Of a DNA stretch of 11,646 bases, positions 4,892 through 11,646 are shown piece by piece. The position numbers and the translations under genes were made by a program. The stretch is from Oscillospiraceae bacterium (GTDB lineage Bacteria; Bacillota; Clostridia; Oscillospirales; Ruminococcaceae): positions 1 to 11,646 of the forward strand of contig DXWR01000103.1 in assembly GCA_019416775.1 (NCBI GenBank). The letters are read 5' to 3'. The notes under the pieces are model-generated. The model saw only the letters and a program-made list of their open reading frames with translations, was not told the origin of the DNA and ran no database searches. The stretch's first letter is position 1, and each line of letters starts with the position of its first letter.

Positions 4892-7144
4892 TTATTCTTT
4901 GCGCCGTTTGTGCAGACGCCAGACCGCAAGGGCTGCCAGCAGCAGAGCGCTGCTTCCCACCGCGGTGGAAGCCCAAAGGATATGGTTGGCGGAATCGTCC
5001 CCAGTCAGGGGGATGGTGTCGGTGAGCACAGGGCTGCTTTCTTGGGTGACGGTTTGGGTGTCGTCGGTGTCTACCGTGCCGGTACCGCCAGAGGTGGTGG
5101 TGCCGTCGGGAGTGGTGGTATCGTCAGGGGTGGTGGGTGTCTCCTGGACGGGTTGCTCCACCGAAACCGTTTCCAGTCCATCGTAGGCGCTGGCCAGAGC
5201 GTAGGCCGCCTGGTACACCCCGGAGACATCGGAGGGATCCACCGCTTCGGCAGTCGTCAGGGCATCGGTCAAAGCCAGGTAGCTGGCGGAGGTGTAATCC
5301 TCTTCCGGGAGAGCTTCGCTTTCCGCCACCAGTTCGCCCAAAAAGTCATTCAGCTCTTCGTCCGGCAGGGCGGGAAGCAGTTCGGGCTGCTGGCGGATGG
5401 AATCCCCGGCGGTCTGCTCATAGCCGTAGGCGATTTCGATCAGGATGGCTTCGTTACCGTAGCTGGAGAACATGGAGATGCCCAAAGGCATTTCTTCGGT
5501 GATGCCGTTTTCCGGATCAGCTTCCGCCAAGCCCATGGGAACCATCATTTCCGGCAGACCGGCCACCGGGCCGAATTTGTTCATGTAGGAGGCACCGTTG
5601 TTGTTGGTGGCAGAACTGCTGTCGGAATCCTCTTCCAGGCAGGCCACGTCGGTTTGGGAAACATAGATCACGGCGTCGATGTCATTTTCTTCCAGGATTT
5701 GGGATACGGTGTTGCGGAAATCCAGCCGGGCCTGCCAGTTGGCCTGATATTCCGGGGTTTGGTTTCCTTCCTCGTCAAACCGGGGGTTGACCAGTTCATC
5801 GGTGGGAGTGTTGTAGTAGCTCAAATTGGAGATATAACCCCCGTCCTGAATGATGTCGTAAACGCTGTGCATGGTGGCGTTGTCCCCCAGGGACTGGAAG
5901 TATTCGTACATGTCCCACTCAAAGTTGCTGCTTCCGGTGAGGCTGGCGCTGCTCACCGCCCCGTTGAGCTCAAAAATCAGGGAATCGGGCAGTTCTTCGG
6001 ACAGATCCACCAGCTCCGCACCCCCGGCTTCCAGCGTGTCCAGGGTCTGCTCCACCAGCGCCTGCACCGGTTCGGACAGCTCTACCGGCTCATCCAGATC
6101 GGTGGAAACCCAGTTACCGTCCTCATCTCGGGAGGTGGAGGCGTAGTAGCCGAAGGAGTTGGTGAGATAGGCGATGCGCTTGCCTTCCAGGCCGTCGGCA
6201 TTGAGATAGGCAGTGTAGCCCTCTGCGGGGACCAGGCTGTCGGCGTCGGCCTCCACGGTGTAGCGGTCCGCTTCATCGGTACCGGCCATGGCATCCAGCA
6301 TGATGGCCAGATCCTCCACCGTGCGGCACATGGGGCCGGTGACGTCCTGGTCGGCATTCAGGGGCACCACCCCGTCGATGCTGGTCAGGCCCTTGGAAGG
6401 CCGCAGGCCGTAGAGGTTGGAGAAGCTGGAGGGGCGGCGGATGGAGGAACCGGTATCGGTGCCCAGGCCCGCCACGGCAAAGTTGGAGGTGATGGACACG
6501 GCGGTTCCGCCGGAAGAACCCGCTGCGGTGCGGGTGGTGTCATAGGCGTTGTGCACCGTGCCCCCGGCGGCACTCCGGGAATTGGAGCCGGAGAAGGCAA
6601 ATTCCGACAGGTTGGCCTTGGCGATGACGATGGCGCCCGCCTCCCGCAGCCGCTCTACCACCGCAGCGTCATCCGGGGCGATGGAATCTTCCAGGGCGGT
6701 GGCCCCGGCGGTGGTGGCCATGCCTTCCAAGTCGTAGTTATCCTTGATGATGATGGGAACGCCGTGGAGGGGTCCCCGGACCGTTCCGGCCGCCCGCTCC
6801 GCGTCCAGTTCCCGAGCGGTTTCCAGGGCATCCGGATTGATGGAGATGATGGAATTCAGATCCAGGGAATCGTCGTAGGCTTCGATCCGGTCCAGATACA
6901 TCTGCACCAGTTCCTCGGAAGTGACCCTTCCCTCCTCCAAGGCCGCCTGCAATTCGGGGATGGTGATGTCCATCAAATCCAGGGTGGTGAACATCTGCTC
7001 CAATTGAGCGACCTTGCTCTCACTGGAGGCCGCGCTGACCGATGGGGCGGCGACGCCGTACACCGTGGCCGCCATGGCCATGCTCACCAGGATGGCCCCT
7101 GCCCGAAGCCAGGTTCTTCGTCCGATGGCTGTGATGTGTTTCAT
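4892..7144 (-). CDS. Secreted amidase-signature hydrolase with FIVAR-like module and sortase-type wall anchor
   Basis: The 750-residue protein begins with a signal peptide (RR at residues 9-10, hydrophobic core about 14-34, likely cleavage after VSA near 38). The amidase-signature domain spans about 60-580 and keeps the Ser-cisSer-Lys triad: Lys134 in IIIKDN, Ser210 in GSSGG and Ser234 in GTDTGSSIRRP, with the 24-residue Ser spacing seen in GatA. Such enzymes hydrolyse amide bonds. The substrate is unknown, and GatA itself is excluded by secretion. Residues about 600-658 resemble a FIVAR helical module (EEDYTSASYLALTDAL). A Thr/Asp/Pro-rich stalk (662-708), an IPLTG motif (711-715), a membrane segment (about 722-742) and a KRRKE tail indicate sortase anchoring to peptidoglycan. 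No sortase gene is in the window. The start at 7144 follows GAGAGGAG at 7152-7159. It is a single-gene unit. Confidence 0.9.
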   Translation of the reverse strand: MKHITAIGRRTWLRAGAILVSMAMAATVYGVAAPSVSAASSESKVAQLEQMFTTLDLMDITIPELQAALEEGRVTSEELVQMYLDRIEAYDDSLDLNSIISINPDALETARELDAERAAGTVRGPLHGVPIIIKDNYDLEGMATTAGATALEDSIAPDDAAVVERLREAGAIVIAKANLSEFAFSGSNSRSAAGGTVHNAYDTTRTAAGSSGGTAVSITSNFAVAGLGTDTGSSIRRPSSFSNLYGLRPSKGLTSIDGVVPLNADQDVTGPMCRTVEDLAIMLDAMAGTDEADRYTVEADADSLVPAEGYTAYLNADGLEGKRIAYLTNSFGYYASTSRDEDGNWVSTDLDEPVELSEPVQALVEQTLDTLEAGGAELVDLSEELPDSLIFELNGAVSSASLTGSSNFEWDMYEYFQSLGDNATMHSVYDIIQDGGYISNLSYYNTPTDELVNPRFDEEGNQTPEYQANWQARLDFRNTVSQILEENDIDAVIYVSQTDVACLEEDSDSSSATNNNGASYMNKFGPVAGLPEMMVPMGLAEADPENGITEEMPLGISMFSSYGNEAILIEIAYGYEQTAGDSIRQQPELLPALPDEELNDFLGELVAESEALPEEDYTSASYLALTDALTTAEAVDPSDVSGVYQAAYALASAYDGLETVSVEQPVQETPTTPDDTTTPDGTTTSGGTGTVDTDDTQTVTQESSPVLTDTIPLTGDDSANHILWASTAVGSSALLLAALAVWRLHKRRKE

Positions 7145-7160
7145 ACTGTTACTCCTCTCT

Positions 7161-7200
7161 AAAACAAAAACAAAGGAGCTGCCACACGCAACTCCTTTGT
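7161..7200 (-). promoter_or_regulatory. Terminator-like hairpin in the amidase mRNA leader (possible attenuator or 5' stabiliser)
   Basis: On the minus strand ACAAAGGAG (7200-7192) pairs perfectly with CTCCTTTGT (7178-7170) across a 13-base loop, followed by TTTTGTTTT. The predicted transcription start is only about four bases upstream, so the hairpin forms the very 5' end of the mRNA. The 5' arm carries a Shine-Dalgarno sequence, AAAGGAG, six bases before a GTG that opens an eight-codon frame (7185-7159). It could terminate early transcripts, protect the mRNA end, or respond to leader translation. Confidence 0.55.
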
Positions 7201-7210
7201 CGTTGTCACT

Positions 7211-7240
7211 AGTATAAACTCAGATAAAATGCGCTGTCAA
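7211..7240 (-). promoter_or_regulatory. Strong promoter of the amidase gene
   Basis: On the minus strand a consensus -35 TTGACA (7235-7240) and a -10 TATACT (7211-7216) are separated by 18 bp. Transcription should start near 7204, giving a leader of about 60 bases. Confidence 0.85.
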
Positions 7241-7374
7241 TGCGATTTGTGGTTTTTGATGATTCGGAAGGTTTTGGAAAAACTTCCCTTTCTTTTTCAA
7301 AACAAATCCCCAGGGCGCAGGCAACAATCCACGCTTCTGTCCGCCCGGGGCAGAACCGGTTTGGACGGCTCTGA
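7241..7374. other. Intergenic stretch between the amidase promoter and the ABC operon terminator
   Basis: No gene with a ribosome binding site was found here. The only structure seen is an AT-rich inverted repeat: GTTTTG and AAAAA (7271-7282, one bulged G) with TTTTTCAAAAC (7293-7303). It lies about 70-100 bp upstream of the amidase start and could be an upstream promoter element or a remnant terminator. The rest is GC-rich and featureless. Confidence 0.4.
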
Positions 7375-7418
7375 GACAAAAATGTTCTACCCCGCCCGGT
7401 TTTCAGACGAGGTAGAAC
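7375..7418 (-). terminator. Intrinsic terminator of the BceAB-type operon
   Basis: On the minus strand GTTCTACC pairs with GGTAGAAC (arms 7411-7418 and 7384-7391), followed by ATTTTTGTC. A smaller hairpin, CATTCC/GGAATG (7436-7441 with 7447-7452), lies between it and the permease stop codon and lacks a good U-tract. Confidence 0.75.
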
Positions 7419-7458
7419 TAGGATTGAGAAAGAGCCATTCCGTAAGGGAATGAAGAGG

Positions 7459-9507
7459 TTAGCGTTTTTTTGGGGAGACGATCCGCAGATAGGCTCTGGA
7501 AGTAGCCAGATACACCAGAATATAGATTACGCAGAACGCCGCCATGGTAATTAGGGTGGTGAACAGGAAGGTGTCCCCGGCAAATTGAGAAGCCGTGCCG
7601 GAATCCATCAAATCCAAAATCCGATTCATAATATTGAAATTGAAAGCAAGGTGGATGGCGGTGACAATCAAGGGCAGGAAGAACACCATCAGCACCTGAG
7701 AGCGAATGGTCTTTTTCACCTCTTTGCGACTCATGCCAACCTTTTGGAGGATTTCATACCGGTGCTGATCCTCATAGCCTTCGCTGAGCTGCTTGTAGTA
7801 GATGATCAGTACCGCCGCCAGGGTAAAGAGGATGCCGATGAACAGTCCAAGGAAGAGGAATCCACCAAACAAAGCGTAGGCGTCGGCCCGATCCGATTCC
7901 AGATTGGAAGCCCGGAATCCGCCGGACCACTCCTCACTGACCGCATAGGAATCCTGGGTCATTTTGGCATAACCGTCATCCCACAAAGAATTCAGGATTG
8001 CCATTTGCTGCTCTTCGGTGCCGCCGGTGTTGAATTGATAATACCCCTGATAAATACTGGCATCCTCCTGATAAGCAGCAATCTGCATCTGGTTAATTTG
8101 CTCCAAGGTCTCGTAGGAATCCACCACAACGTAGTACACGGGATAGGCAAATGCGCCGTATTCCTCCTGCAGATAGCTGGGGAGGCTCATATCCCCCACC
8201 TTCGTGAAGGTCAGGCTGCCGATGGAAAAATTGTCTTGTAAATCGTCGCCGTAGCTTTGTCCACTGATCTGCTCATAGACCAGAGCCTGGCCCGGCTCAA
8301 GGGAAACCGGCTGCCGAACGGAACGGTTATAGTCTTCCTGGGTCAGCAGCACCAGGATATTGGGAGCATATGGCCCAAAGTCAAAGTAAAATTCGCTGTT
8401 GTTGTTTAAGGACACCGTTACATCCAGGGATATGCCCCCTTCAAATTCCGTGACATCAAGACCCTGTTCGTCAGCAGCATTCCGGGCCACCTCTTCCATG
8501 GAATCGGCAGAAAGGGCGGAATAGACGGTGCTGGAAGGAGAGATCGTAAACTCCTTGCCGGAAAGGCCGCTTTGAATCCCAAGATACAGGGACACGGTGG
8601 TGGACACCGCCACCAGCACCATGGTGGAGAGAATACAGATATTGGCCAGGCCCACTCCGTTCTGCTTCATCCGGTAGATCATGCCGGAGACGTTGATGAA
8701 GTGATTGGGCTTATAGTAAAACCGCTTCCATTTCCGCAACGCTTTCAGCACAAAGACGCTGACCCCGATGAACAAACAGTAGGTGCCGATGACCACCAAA
8801 ATCACGGCCACAAAGTACAGGGCCATGGAGGTAATGGGGTCGGTGATCAGCACCGCCATGGCGTAGCCGGCGCCCAGGCAGAGGATGCCGAAGATGGTCA
8901 CCAACCAGCGGGTTTTGGGTTCCCGCTCCCCCACGTTTTCACTGCGAAGCAGTTCCACTGGTTTGCTCAGCTGAATCCGGGCCAGATTGTAAATCAAGGT
9001 GCAGATCCAGATGGCCCCGAACAGAATCAGACAGGTGAGGATGCCGGTCCAGCTGATGGAAAAGCCGAAGGGGACATTCGACTGGATAATGGCGCTGACC
9101 AGCAGGATCATCAGCTTATCCAAAGCCACACCCAGGCCCAAACCAATGACAATGCCGGCAAAGGCGATGAAAAAGCTCTCCAAAAACAGCACTTTGGCAA
9201 TGTGCCGCTTTTCCATGCCCAGGATGTTATAAAGCCCCAGCTCCCGTTTCCGGCGTTTAATCAAAAAGCTGTTGGTGTAAAACAGGAAGATGGCGGCGAA
9301 CAGCCCCACGATCCCGGTGCCGAAGGTCATAAACCCGGCCACGTATTCCCCGCCCCGAAGCTGGGAGATTCCGTCCCCGGTGGAAAGGGAAAGAATCAGG
9401 TACATCCCGCAGACGCATCCCAGAAAGGCCAGCAAATAGGGAAAGTAAAACCGGCCGTTTTTGCGGATATTTTGCAGGGCCAGCCGGGAATAGAAGAACT
9501 TACGCAT
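7459..9507 (-). CDS. BceB-type ABC transporter permease (FtsX-like), peptide-antibiotic resistance family
   Basis: The 682-residue protein has the BceB layout. It has a first membrane helix at about residues 22-43, a group of helices to about 310, an external domain of about 225 residues (about 312-537), then three C-terminal helices. FtsX-type cytoplasmic segments occur after the second helix (KRRKRELGLYNILGM) and after the eighth (YEILQKVGMSRKEV). Family members work with a BceA ATPase to remove or sense cell-wall-active peptides such as bacitracin or lantibiotics. The actual ligand is not shown. I chose the ATG at 9507, giving the family-typical start MRKFFYSRLALQNI, over a GTG at 9516. 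A G-rich ribosome binding site lies before it. It overlaps the end of the ATPase gene by eight bases, so translation is probably coupled. Confidence 0.9.
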   Translation of the reverse strand: MRKFFYSRLALQNIRKNGRFYFPYLLAFLGCVCGMYLILSLSTGDGISQLRGGEYVAGFMTFGTGIVGLFAAIFLFYTNSFLIKRRKRELGLYNILGMEKRHIAKVLFLESFFIAFAGIVIGLGLGVALDKLMILLVSAIIQSNVPFGFSISWTGILTCLILFGAIWICTLIYNLARIQLSKPVELLRSENVGEREPKTRWLVTIFGILCLGAGYAMAVLITDPITSMALYFVAVILVVIGTYCLFIGVSVFVLKALRKWKRFYYKPNHFINVSGMIYRMKQNGVGLANICILSTMVLVAVSTTVSLYLGIQSGLSGKEFTISPSSTVYSALSADSMEEVARNAADEQGLDVTEFEGGISLDVTVSLNNNSEFYFDFGPYAPNILVLLTQEDYNRSVRQPVSLEPGQALVYEQISGQSYGDDLQDNFSIGSLTFTKVGDMSLPSYLQEEYGAFAYPVYYVVVDSYETLEQINQMQIAAYQEDASIYQGYYQFNTGGTEEQQMAILNSLWDDGYAKMTQDSYAVSEEWSGGFRASNLESDRADAYALFGGFLFLGLFIGILFTLAAVLIIYYKQLSEGYEDQHRYEILQKVGMSRKEVKKTIRSQVLMVFFLPLIVTAIHLAFNFNIMNRILDLMDSGTASQFAGDTFLFTTLITMAAFCVIYILVYLATSRAYLRIVSPKKR

Positions 9508-10267
9508 CTTCCCCACCCCCTGCTGCCAGTGTGGTCAAGGTGTCGGAGATCTTCTGATACATCTGCTGCAAAGAACAGCCGCCCCGGTAAATCTGATGGA
9601 ACACCATGCCGTCCTTGATAAACAGCACCCGTCCGGCGTGGCTGGCGGCCTTCACCGAGTGGGTCACCATCAGGATGGTCTGGCCCTGGAGGTTGACCTC
9701 GTTAAACAGCTCCAGCAGGCTGTCGGTGGACTTGGAGTCCAGGGCCCCGGTGGGTTCGTCCGCCAGCACCAGTCTGGGCTGTGTAATCAGGGCACGGGCC
9801 ACGGCGGTGCGCTGCTTCTGGCCCCCGGAAATTTCATAGGGGTACTTTTTCAGCAGATTGGTGATGCCCAGCTGATGGGCCAAGGGGGTGAGGCGGCTCA
9901 TCATCTCCCGGTAAGGGGTGCCTGCCAGCACCAGAGGCAGCAGAATATTGTCCTGCACCGAGAAGGTGTCCAGCAGGTTGAAATCCTGGAACACAAAGCC
10001 CAAATGATCCCGGCGGAAAGCGGCCAGCTGCCGTTCCGAAATAGCGGGAAGGCTTTTGCCGTCCAGCAGCACATCCCCGGCGGTGGGCTTATCCAAAGCG
10101 GCCAGGATGTTCAGCAGGGTGGTTTTACCGGAACCGGATTCCCCCATAATGGCCACGTATTCCCCTTCTTCCACCGTAAAGGTCACATCGGTGAGGGCCT
10201 GGACATGGGCCCCGCCGAAGCGGGTGGTATACACTTTTTTCAGTCCTCGTACTTCTAAAATACTCAT
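9500..10267 (-). CDS. BceA-type ABC transporter ATP-binding protein
   Basis: This 255-residue ATPase powers the permease encoded directly downstream. Numbered from the chosen start, Walker A GESGSGKT is at 42-49, the Q-loop Gln at 94 (FVFQDF), the signature SGGQKQR at 147-153, Walker B LVLADEP at 166-172 and the H-loop His at 203 (THS). The sequence is of the MacB/LolD/BceA type, and the C-terminal tail after the H-loop resembles BceA proteins. An in-frame ATG at 10309 has no ribosome binding site. One at 10276 directly abuts AAGGAG with no gap. The ATG at 10267 is nine bases from the AAGGAG and begins the usual MSILEVRGLKKVY. No BceS-like kinase or BceR-like regulator is encoded nearby, although a matching regulator box lies upstream. 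Confidence 0.93.
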   Translation of the reverse strand: MSILEVRGLKKVYTTRFGGAHVQALTDVTFTVEEGEYVAIMGESGSGKTTLLNILAALDKPTAGDVLLDGKSLPAISERQLAAFRRDHLGFVFQDFNLLDTFSVQDNILLPLVLAGTPYREMMSRLTPLAHQLGITNLLKKYPYEISGGQKQRTAVARALITQPRLVLADEPTGALDSKSTDSLLELFNEVNLQGQTILMVTHSVKAASHAGRVLFIKDGMVFHQIYRGGCSLQQMYQKISDTLTTLAAGGGEDA

Positions 10268-10313
10268 CACTGTCATCTCCTTCAAGGGTTCGGTGTTTTC
10301 ACCTGACAACTAA

Positions 10314-10322
10314 ATTATACCA
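10314..10322 (-). promoter_or_regulatory. Extended -10 promoter of the BceAB-type operon
   Basis: On the minus strand a consensus TATAAT (10314-10319) is preceded by TGG (10322-10320), an extended -10. No acceptable -35 exists at 16-18 bp, which fits a promoter that needs an activator. The predicted start near 10307 gives a leader of about 40 bases. Confidence 0.65.
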
Positions 10323-10352
10323 GCTCAAAGGCCCTCCTGCCATGGATTTACC

Positions 10353-10386
10353 TTACATTTCGGCCCCGTATCTTACAGTTTTGTCA
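10353..10386 (-). promoter_or_regulatory. BceR-like response regulator box upstream of the ABC operon
   Basis: On the minus strand TGACA-AAAC-TGTAA (10386-10373) is a full match to the TNACA-N4-TGTAA inverted repeat that I recall for BceR-type regulators. A second TGTAAG half-site follows at 10357-10352, 20 bp away on the same DNA face. The full box is centred about 72 bp upstream of the predicted start. The regulator is not encoded in this window. Confidence 0.55.
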
Positions 10387-10393
10387 CATTGGC

Positions 10394-10437
10394 AAAACAA
10401 AAAAGCGGGAGGGAACGCAATCACGTTCTTCTCCCGC
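10394..10437 (-). terminator. Intrinsic terminator of the lipoprotein gene
   Basis: On the minus strand a long stem forms from GCGGGAG with CTCCCGC (arms 10431-10437 and 10405-10411), continued by an AACG/CGTT segment with one bulge and a six-base loop. The run TTTTTTGTTTT follows. It begins about 30 bases past the stop codon and separates this gene from the BceAB promoter region. Confidence 0.9.
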
Positions 10438-10466
10438 AGGGGATATGGTAATTCTGTGTCGGGGGA

Positions 10467-11003
10467 TTATTCCACCGTCACTTCAAAGTCCTGGGAATAG
10501 GTGTAGGGCTGAAAGGCCCCTTCCGGGTTCGGGGTGAGGAATACATCAAAATCCGCCCGCACGGTGATGGTGCCGGAAGTGATCGACGAAATTTCCATGG
10601 TTCGGGTCAGCTGATCTCCGTTATGGAAATATTCCGGCACCCCCATGGTCAAAATGGCTTCCTCGTTGCCATTGTAGGTATAGGAAAAGGCTTCTTCCCC
10701 GTGGGTAATATAGTAGTCTTCCCCGGAGGTGTTTTCCAGGCTGCATTCCAGCACAAAGGGTTCCCCTCTCGAGACGGTGTCGTTTTGCAGCGTCACCTGA
10801 AGGGTGAAGGCGTCCTGGGCCGGGTAGGCGGTGTGGGTGAAACCGGCGGATTCTCCCTGCGGGGAAGATTCCGATTCCTGCCCGACGGCGGAGGATTCTT
10901 CCCCTTGACTGGCCGGGGACTCCTCCGATAGCTGGGCGCAGCCGGAAAGGGTCAGCACCGAAAGGCAGAGGGCGATGGAAAGGGCAAAAAGACGTTTTTT
11001 CAT
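10467..11003 (-). CDS. Small membrane-anchored lipoprotein of unknown function
   Basis: The 178-residue protein starts with a lipoprotein signal peptide: MKKR, a hydrophobic stretch, then a lipobox LSGC ending at Cys22, the predicted lipidation site. A Ser/Glu/Gln-rich linker follows (about 25-52). Residues 55-178 look like a beta-sandwich domain with alternating hydrophobic strands and no obvious catalytic residues (for example FTLQVTLQNDTVSRGEPFVL and TITVRADFDVFL). It vaguely recalls BsuPI or immunoglobulin-like extracellular domains, but I cannot assign a family. The start at 11003 follows AAAGGAGGT with seven-base spacing. It has its own promoter and terminator, so its position before the BceAB-type operon is only weak evidence of a shared job. 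Confidence 0.88.
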   Translation of the reverse strand: MKKRLFALSIALCLSVLTLSGCAQLSEESPASQGEESSAVGQESESSPQGESAGFTHTAYPAQDAFTLQVTLQNDTVSRGEPFVLECSLENTSGEDYYITHGEEAFSYTYNGNEEAILTMGVPEYFHNGDQLTRTMEISSITSGTITVRADFDVFLTPNPEGAFQPYTYSQDFEVTVE

Positions 11004-11032
11004 GGAGAGTACCTCCTTTTATCTTTATTTTT

Positions 11033-11061
11033 ATTTTATCATAATTTTCCATAAAGGTCAA
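11033..11061 (-). promoter_or_regulatory. Strong promoter of the lipoprotein gene
   Basis: On the minus strand a -35 TTGACC (11056-11061) and an extended -10 (TGA then TAAAAT, 11033-11038) are separated by 17 bp. The surrounding sequence is very AT-rich. Confidence 0.85.
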
Positions 11062-11105
11062 TCTATTTTAGATTTTTTGATTTCCCATTTCAAATGCAAA
11101 AGGGC

Positions 11106-11131
11106 AAAAAACAAGCCGCTTGAAAAGCGGC
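11106..11131 (-). terminator. Intrinsic terminator downstream of the AEC transporter gene
   Basis: GCCGCTT and AAGCGGC (11115-11121 with 11125-11131) form a perfect seven-base-pair stem with a tight loop, followed on the minus strand by TTGTTTTTT. It lies about 75 bases past the AEC stop codon. A second hairpin, CTTTCCC/GGGAAAG (11181-11187 with 11194-11200), sits right after that stop but has no U-tract. Confidence 0.85.
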
Positions 11132-11205
11132 CAGTGAAGCTGTTCATTTTCAACCAGTTTTTCTCCAGTAAAATTGAGGGCTTTCCCACAGGCGGGAAAG
11201 AGCAG

Positions 11206-11646
11206 TTACCCCAGCAACCCAAAGCTTTTCAGCACAAAGATCCAGCCGGTGAGGGTGACGGCGCTGCACAGGGTGGCGATCACCACAATGCTGCCGGAAA
11301 GGTCCCCCTCCCCGGCCATCTGCTTGGCCATGATGTAGCTGGTGGGGGTGGTGGGGCTGCCCAACATAATCAGCACGGCGATCATCTCCTGGTTGCGAAA
11401 ACCCATCCAAGCGGCAATGGGCAGAAAGACGGCGGGCAGGGCGATGAGCTTGATGAACACCGCCACCGCCGCCGGTTTCCACACCTTTTTCGCCCCGGCA
11501 AAGGAGAATCCCGCCCCAATGGCAATCAGGGCCAGAGGGGTGGAGATGGCCCCCACCAGATTTAAGGTGGAGTCGATGATCTCCGGCACCGGGATCCGGA
11601 AAAAGGCAAAGACCAAGCCGATGAGAATACTGATAATAATGGGGTT
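11206..11646 (-). CDS. AEC (auxin efflux carrier) family transporter, C-terminal part
   Basis: The last 146 residues are present, and the 5' part lies beyond the right edge, where the frame stays open. The fragment opens with NPIIISILIGLVFAFF, continues with PEIIDSTLNLVGAISTPLAL and a GSPTTPTSYIMAKQM segment, and ends with a hydrophobic helix. These are the second-half features of AEC proteins: about five membrane helices with conserved NP and Pro-rich breaks. Bacterial members are secondary carriers for small organic anions such as malate or other carboxylates. The substrate here cannot be told. Full-length members are around 300-320 residues, so roughly half is missing. Confidence 0.85.
   Translation of the reverse strand, partial: NPIIISILIGLVFAFFRIPVPEIIDSTLNLVGAISTPLALIAIGAGFSFAGAKKVWKPAAVAVFIKLIALPAVFLPIAAWMGFRNQEMIAVLIMLGSPTTPTSYIMAKQMAGEGDLSGSIVVIATLCSAVTLTGWIFVLKSFGLLG

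Noticed and set aside
4910..7162. A 750-codon open frame on the plus strand covering the whole amidase gene
   Set aside because: It is a mirror of the GC-ending codon bias of the amidase gene. The translation is low in complexity, rich in Gly, Val, His and Gln, with no domain or ribosome binding site, while the minus strand has catalytic motifs, a signal peptide and a promoter.
7229..7453. A 74-codon plus-strand frame in the amidase-ABC intergenic region
   Set aside because: There is no ribosome binding site before its ATG, it starts inside the amidase promoter on the other strand, and it spans the ABC operon terminator. The protein resembles nothing I know.
8572..9618. A 348-codon plus-strand frame opposite the permease gene
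   Set aside because: The Gln/His/Asp-rich translation shows no fold or motif, and the frame lies antisense to membrane helices of the BceB-type permease.
1..11646. Mobile elements, CRISPR arrays, toxin-antitoxin pairs or phage genes
   Set aside because: No transposase, integrase, regularly spaced repeat array or target-site duplication was seen. The lone XRE gene has no partner gene beside it.

Overview
The window looks like chromosomal DNA from a moderately GC-rich, Gram-positive, gut-type Clostridia (my guess is an Oscillospirales relative; this rests on gene style and GC content, not a database match). The supporting signs are consensus AGGAGG-type ribosome binding sites, sigma-A-type promoters with extended -10 elements, U-tailed intrinsic terminators, a sortase-type C-terminus, a lipoprotein box and a BceAB-type peptide transporter. 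Nearly all protein genes lie on the minus strand. Only a small XRE regulator, a possible gene end at the left edge and a tRNA-Cys lie on the plus strand.

Left part (1-4600): a short XRE regulator gene is preceded by two related 18-bp imperfect palindromes, which are candidate autoregulatory operators. It converges on a carbohydrate block made of a cytoplasmic GH127 beta-L-arabinofuranosidase and, upstream of it, a type I pullulanase (GH13 with CBM48). Each enzyme gene has its own promoter. The GH127 promoter is rich in control sites: a near-perfect cre (CcpA) match lies on its -10 box, and two perfect 12-bp direct repeats 21 bp apart sit just upstream of a poor -35. That pattern fits activation by an AraC-type protein plus catabolite repression.

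Middle (4530-7240): a tRNA-Cys(GCA) has a strong promoter, a leader hairpin and two tandem terminators. It converges on a gene for a secreted amidase-signature enzyme with signal peptide, FIVAR-like module, Thr/Pro-rich stalk and an IPLTG sortase-like anchor. The leader of this gene begins, a few bases from the predicted transcription start, with a terminator-shaped hairpin whose 5' arm is itself a Shine-Dalgarno sequence.

Right part (7375-11646): a BceAB-type ABC transporter operon (ATPase then FtsX-like permease with a large external domain) has an extended -10 promoter and an upstream TGACA-N4-TGTAA box, the type bound by BceR-like regulators. No two-component system is present in the window. 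Upstream of it lie a separately transcribed small lipoprotein of unknown function and the 3' part of an AEC-family transporter gene that runs off the right edge.

No mobile elements, CRISPR arrays or prophage genes were seen. I found no clear, wholly new multi-gene system. The most unusual items are the wall-anchored amidase with its hairpin leader, and the compact regulatory regions of the GH127 and XRE genes.
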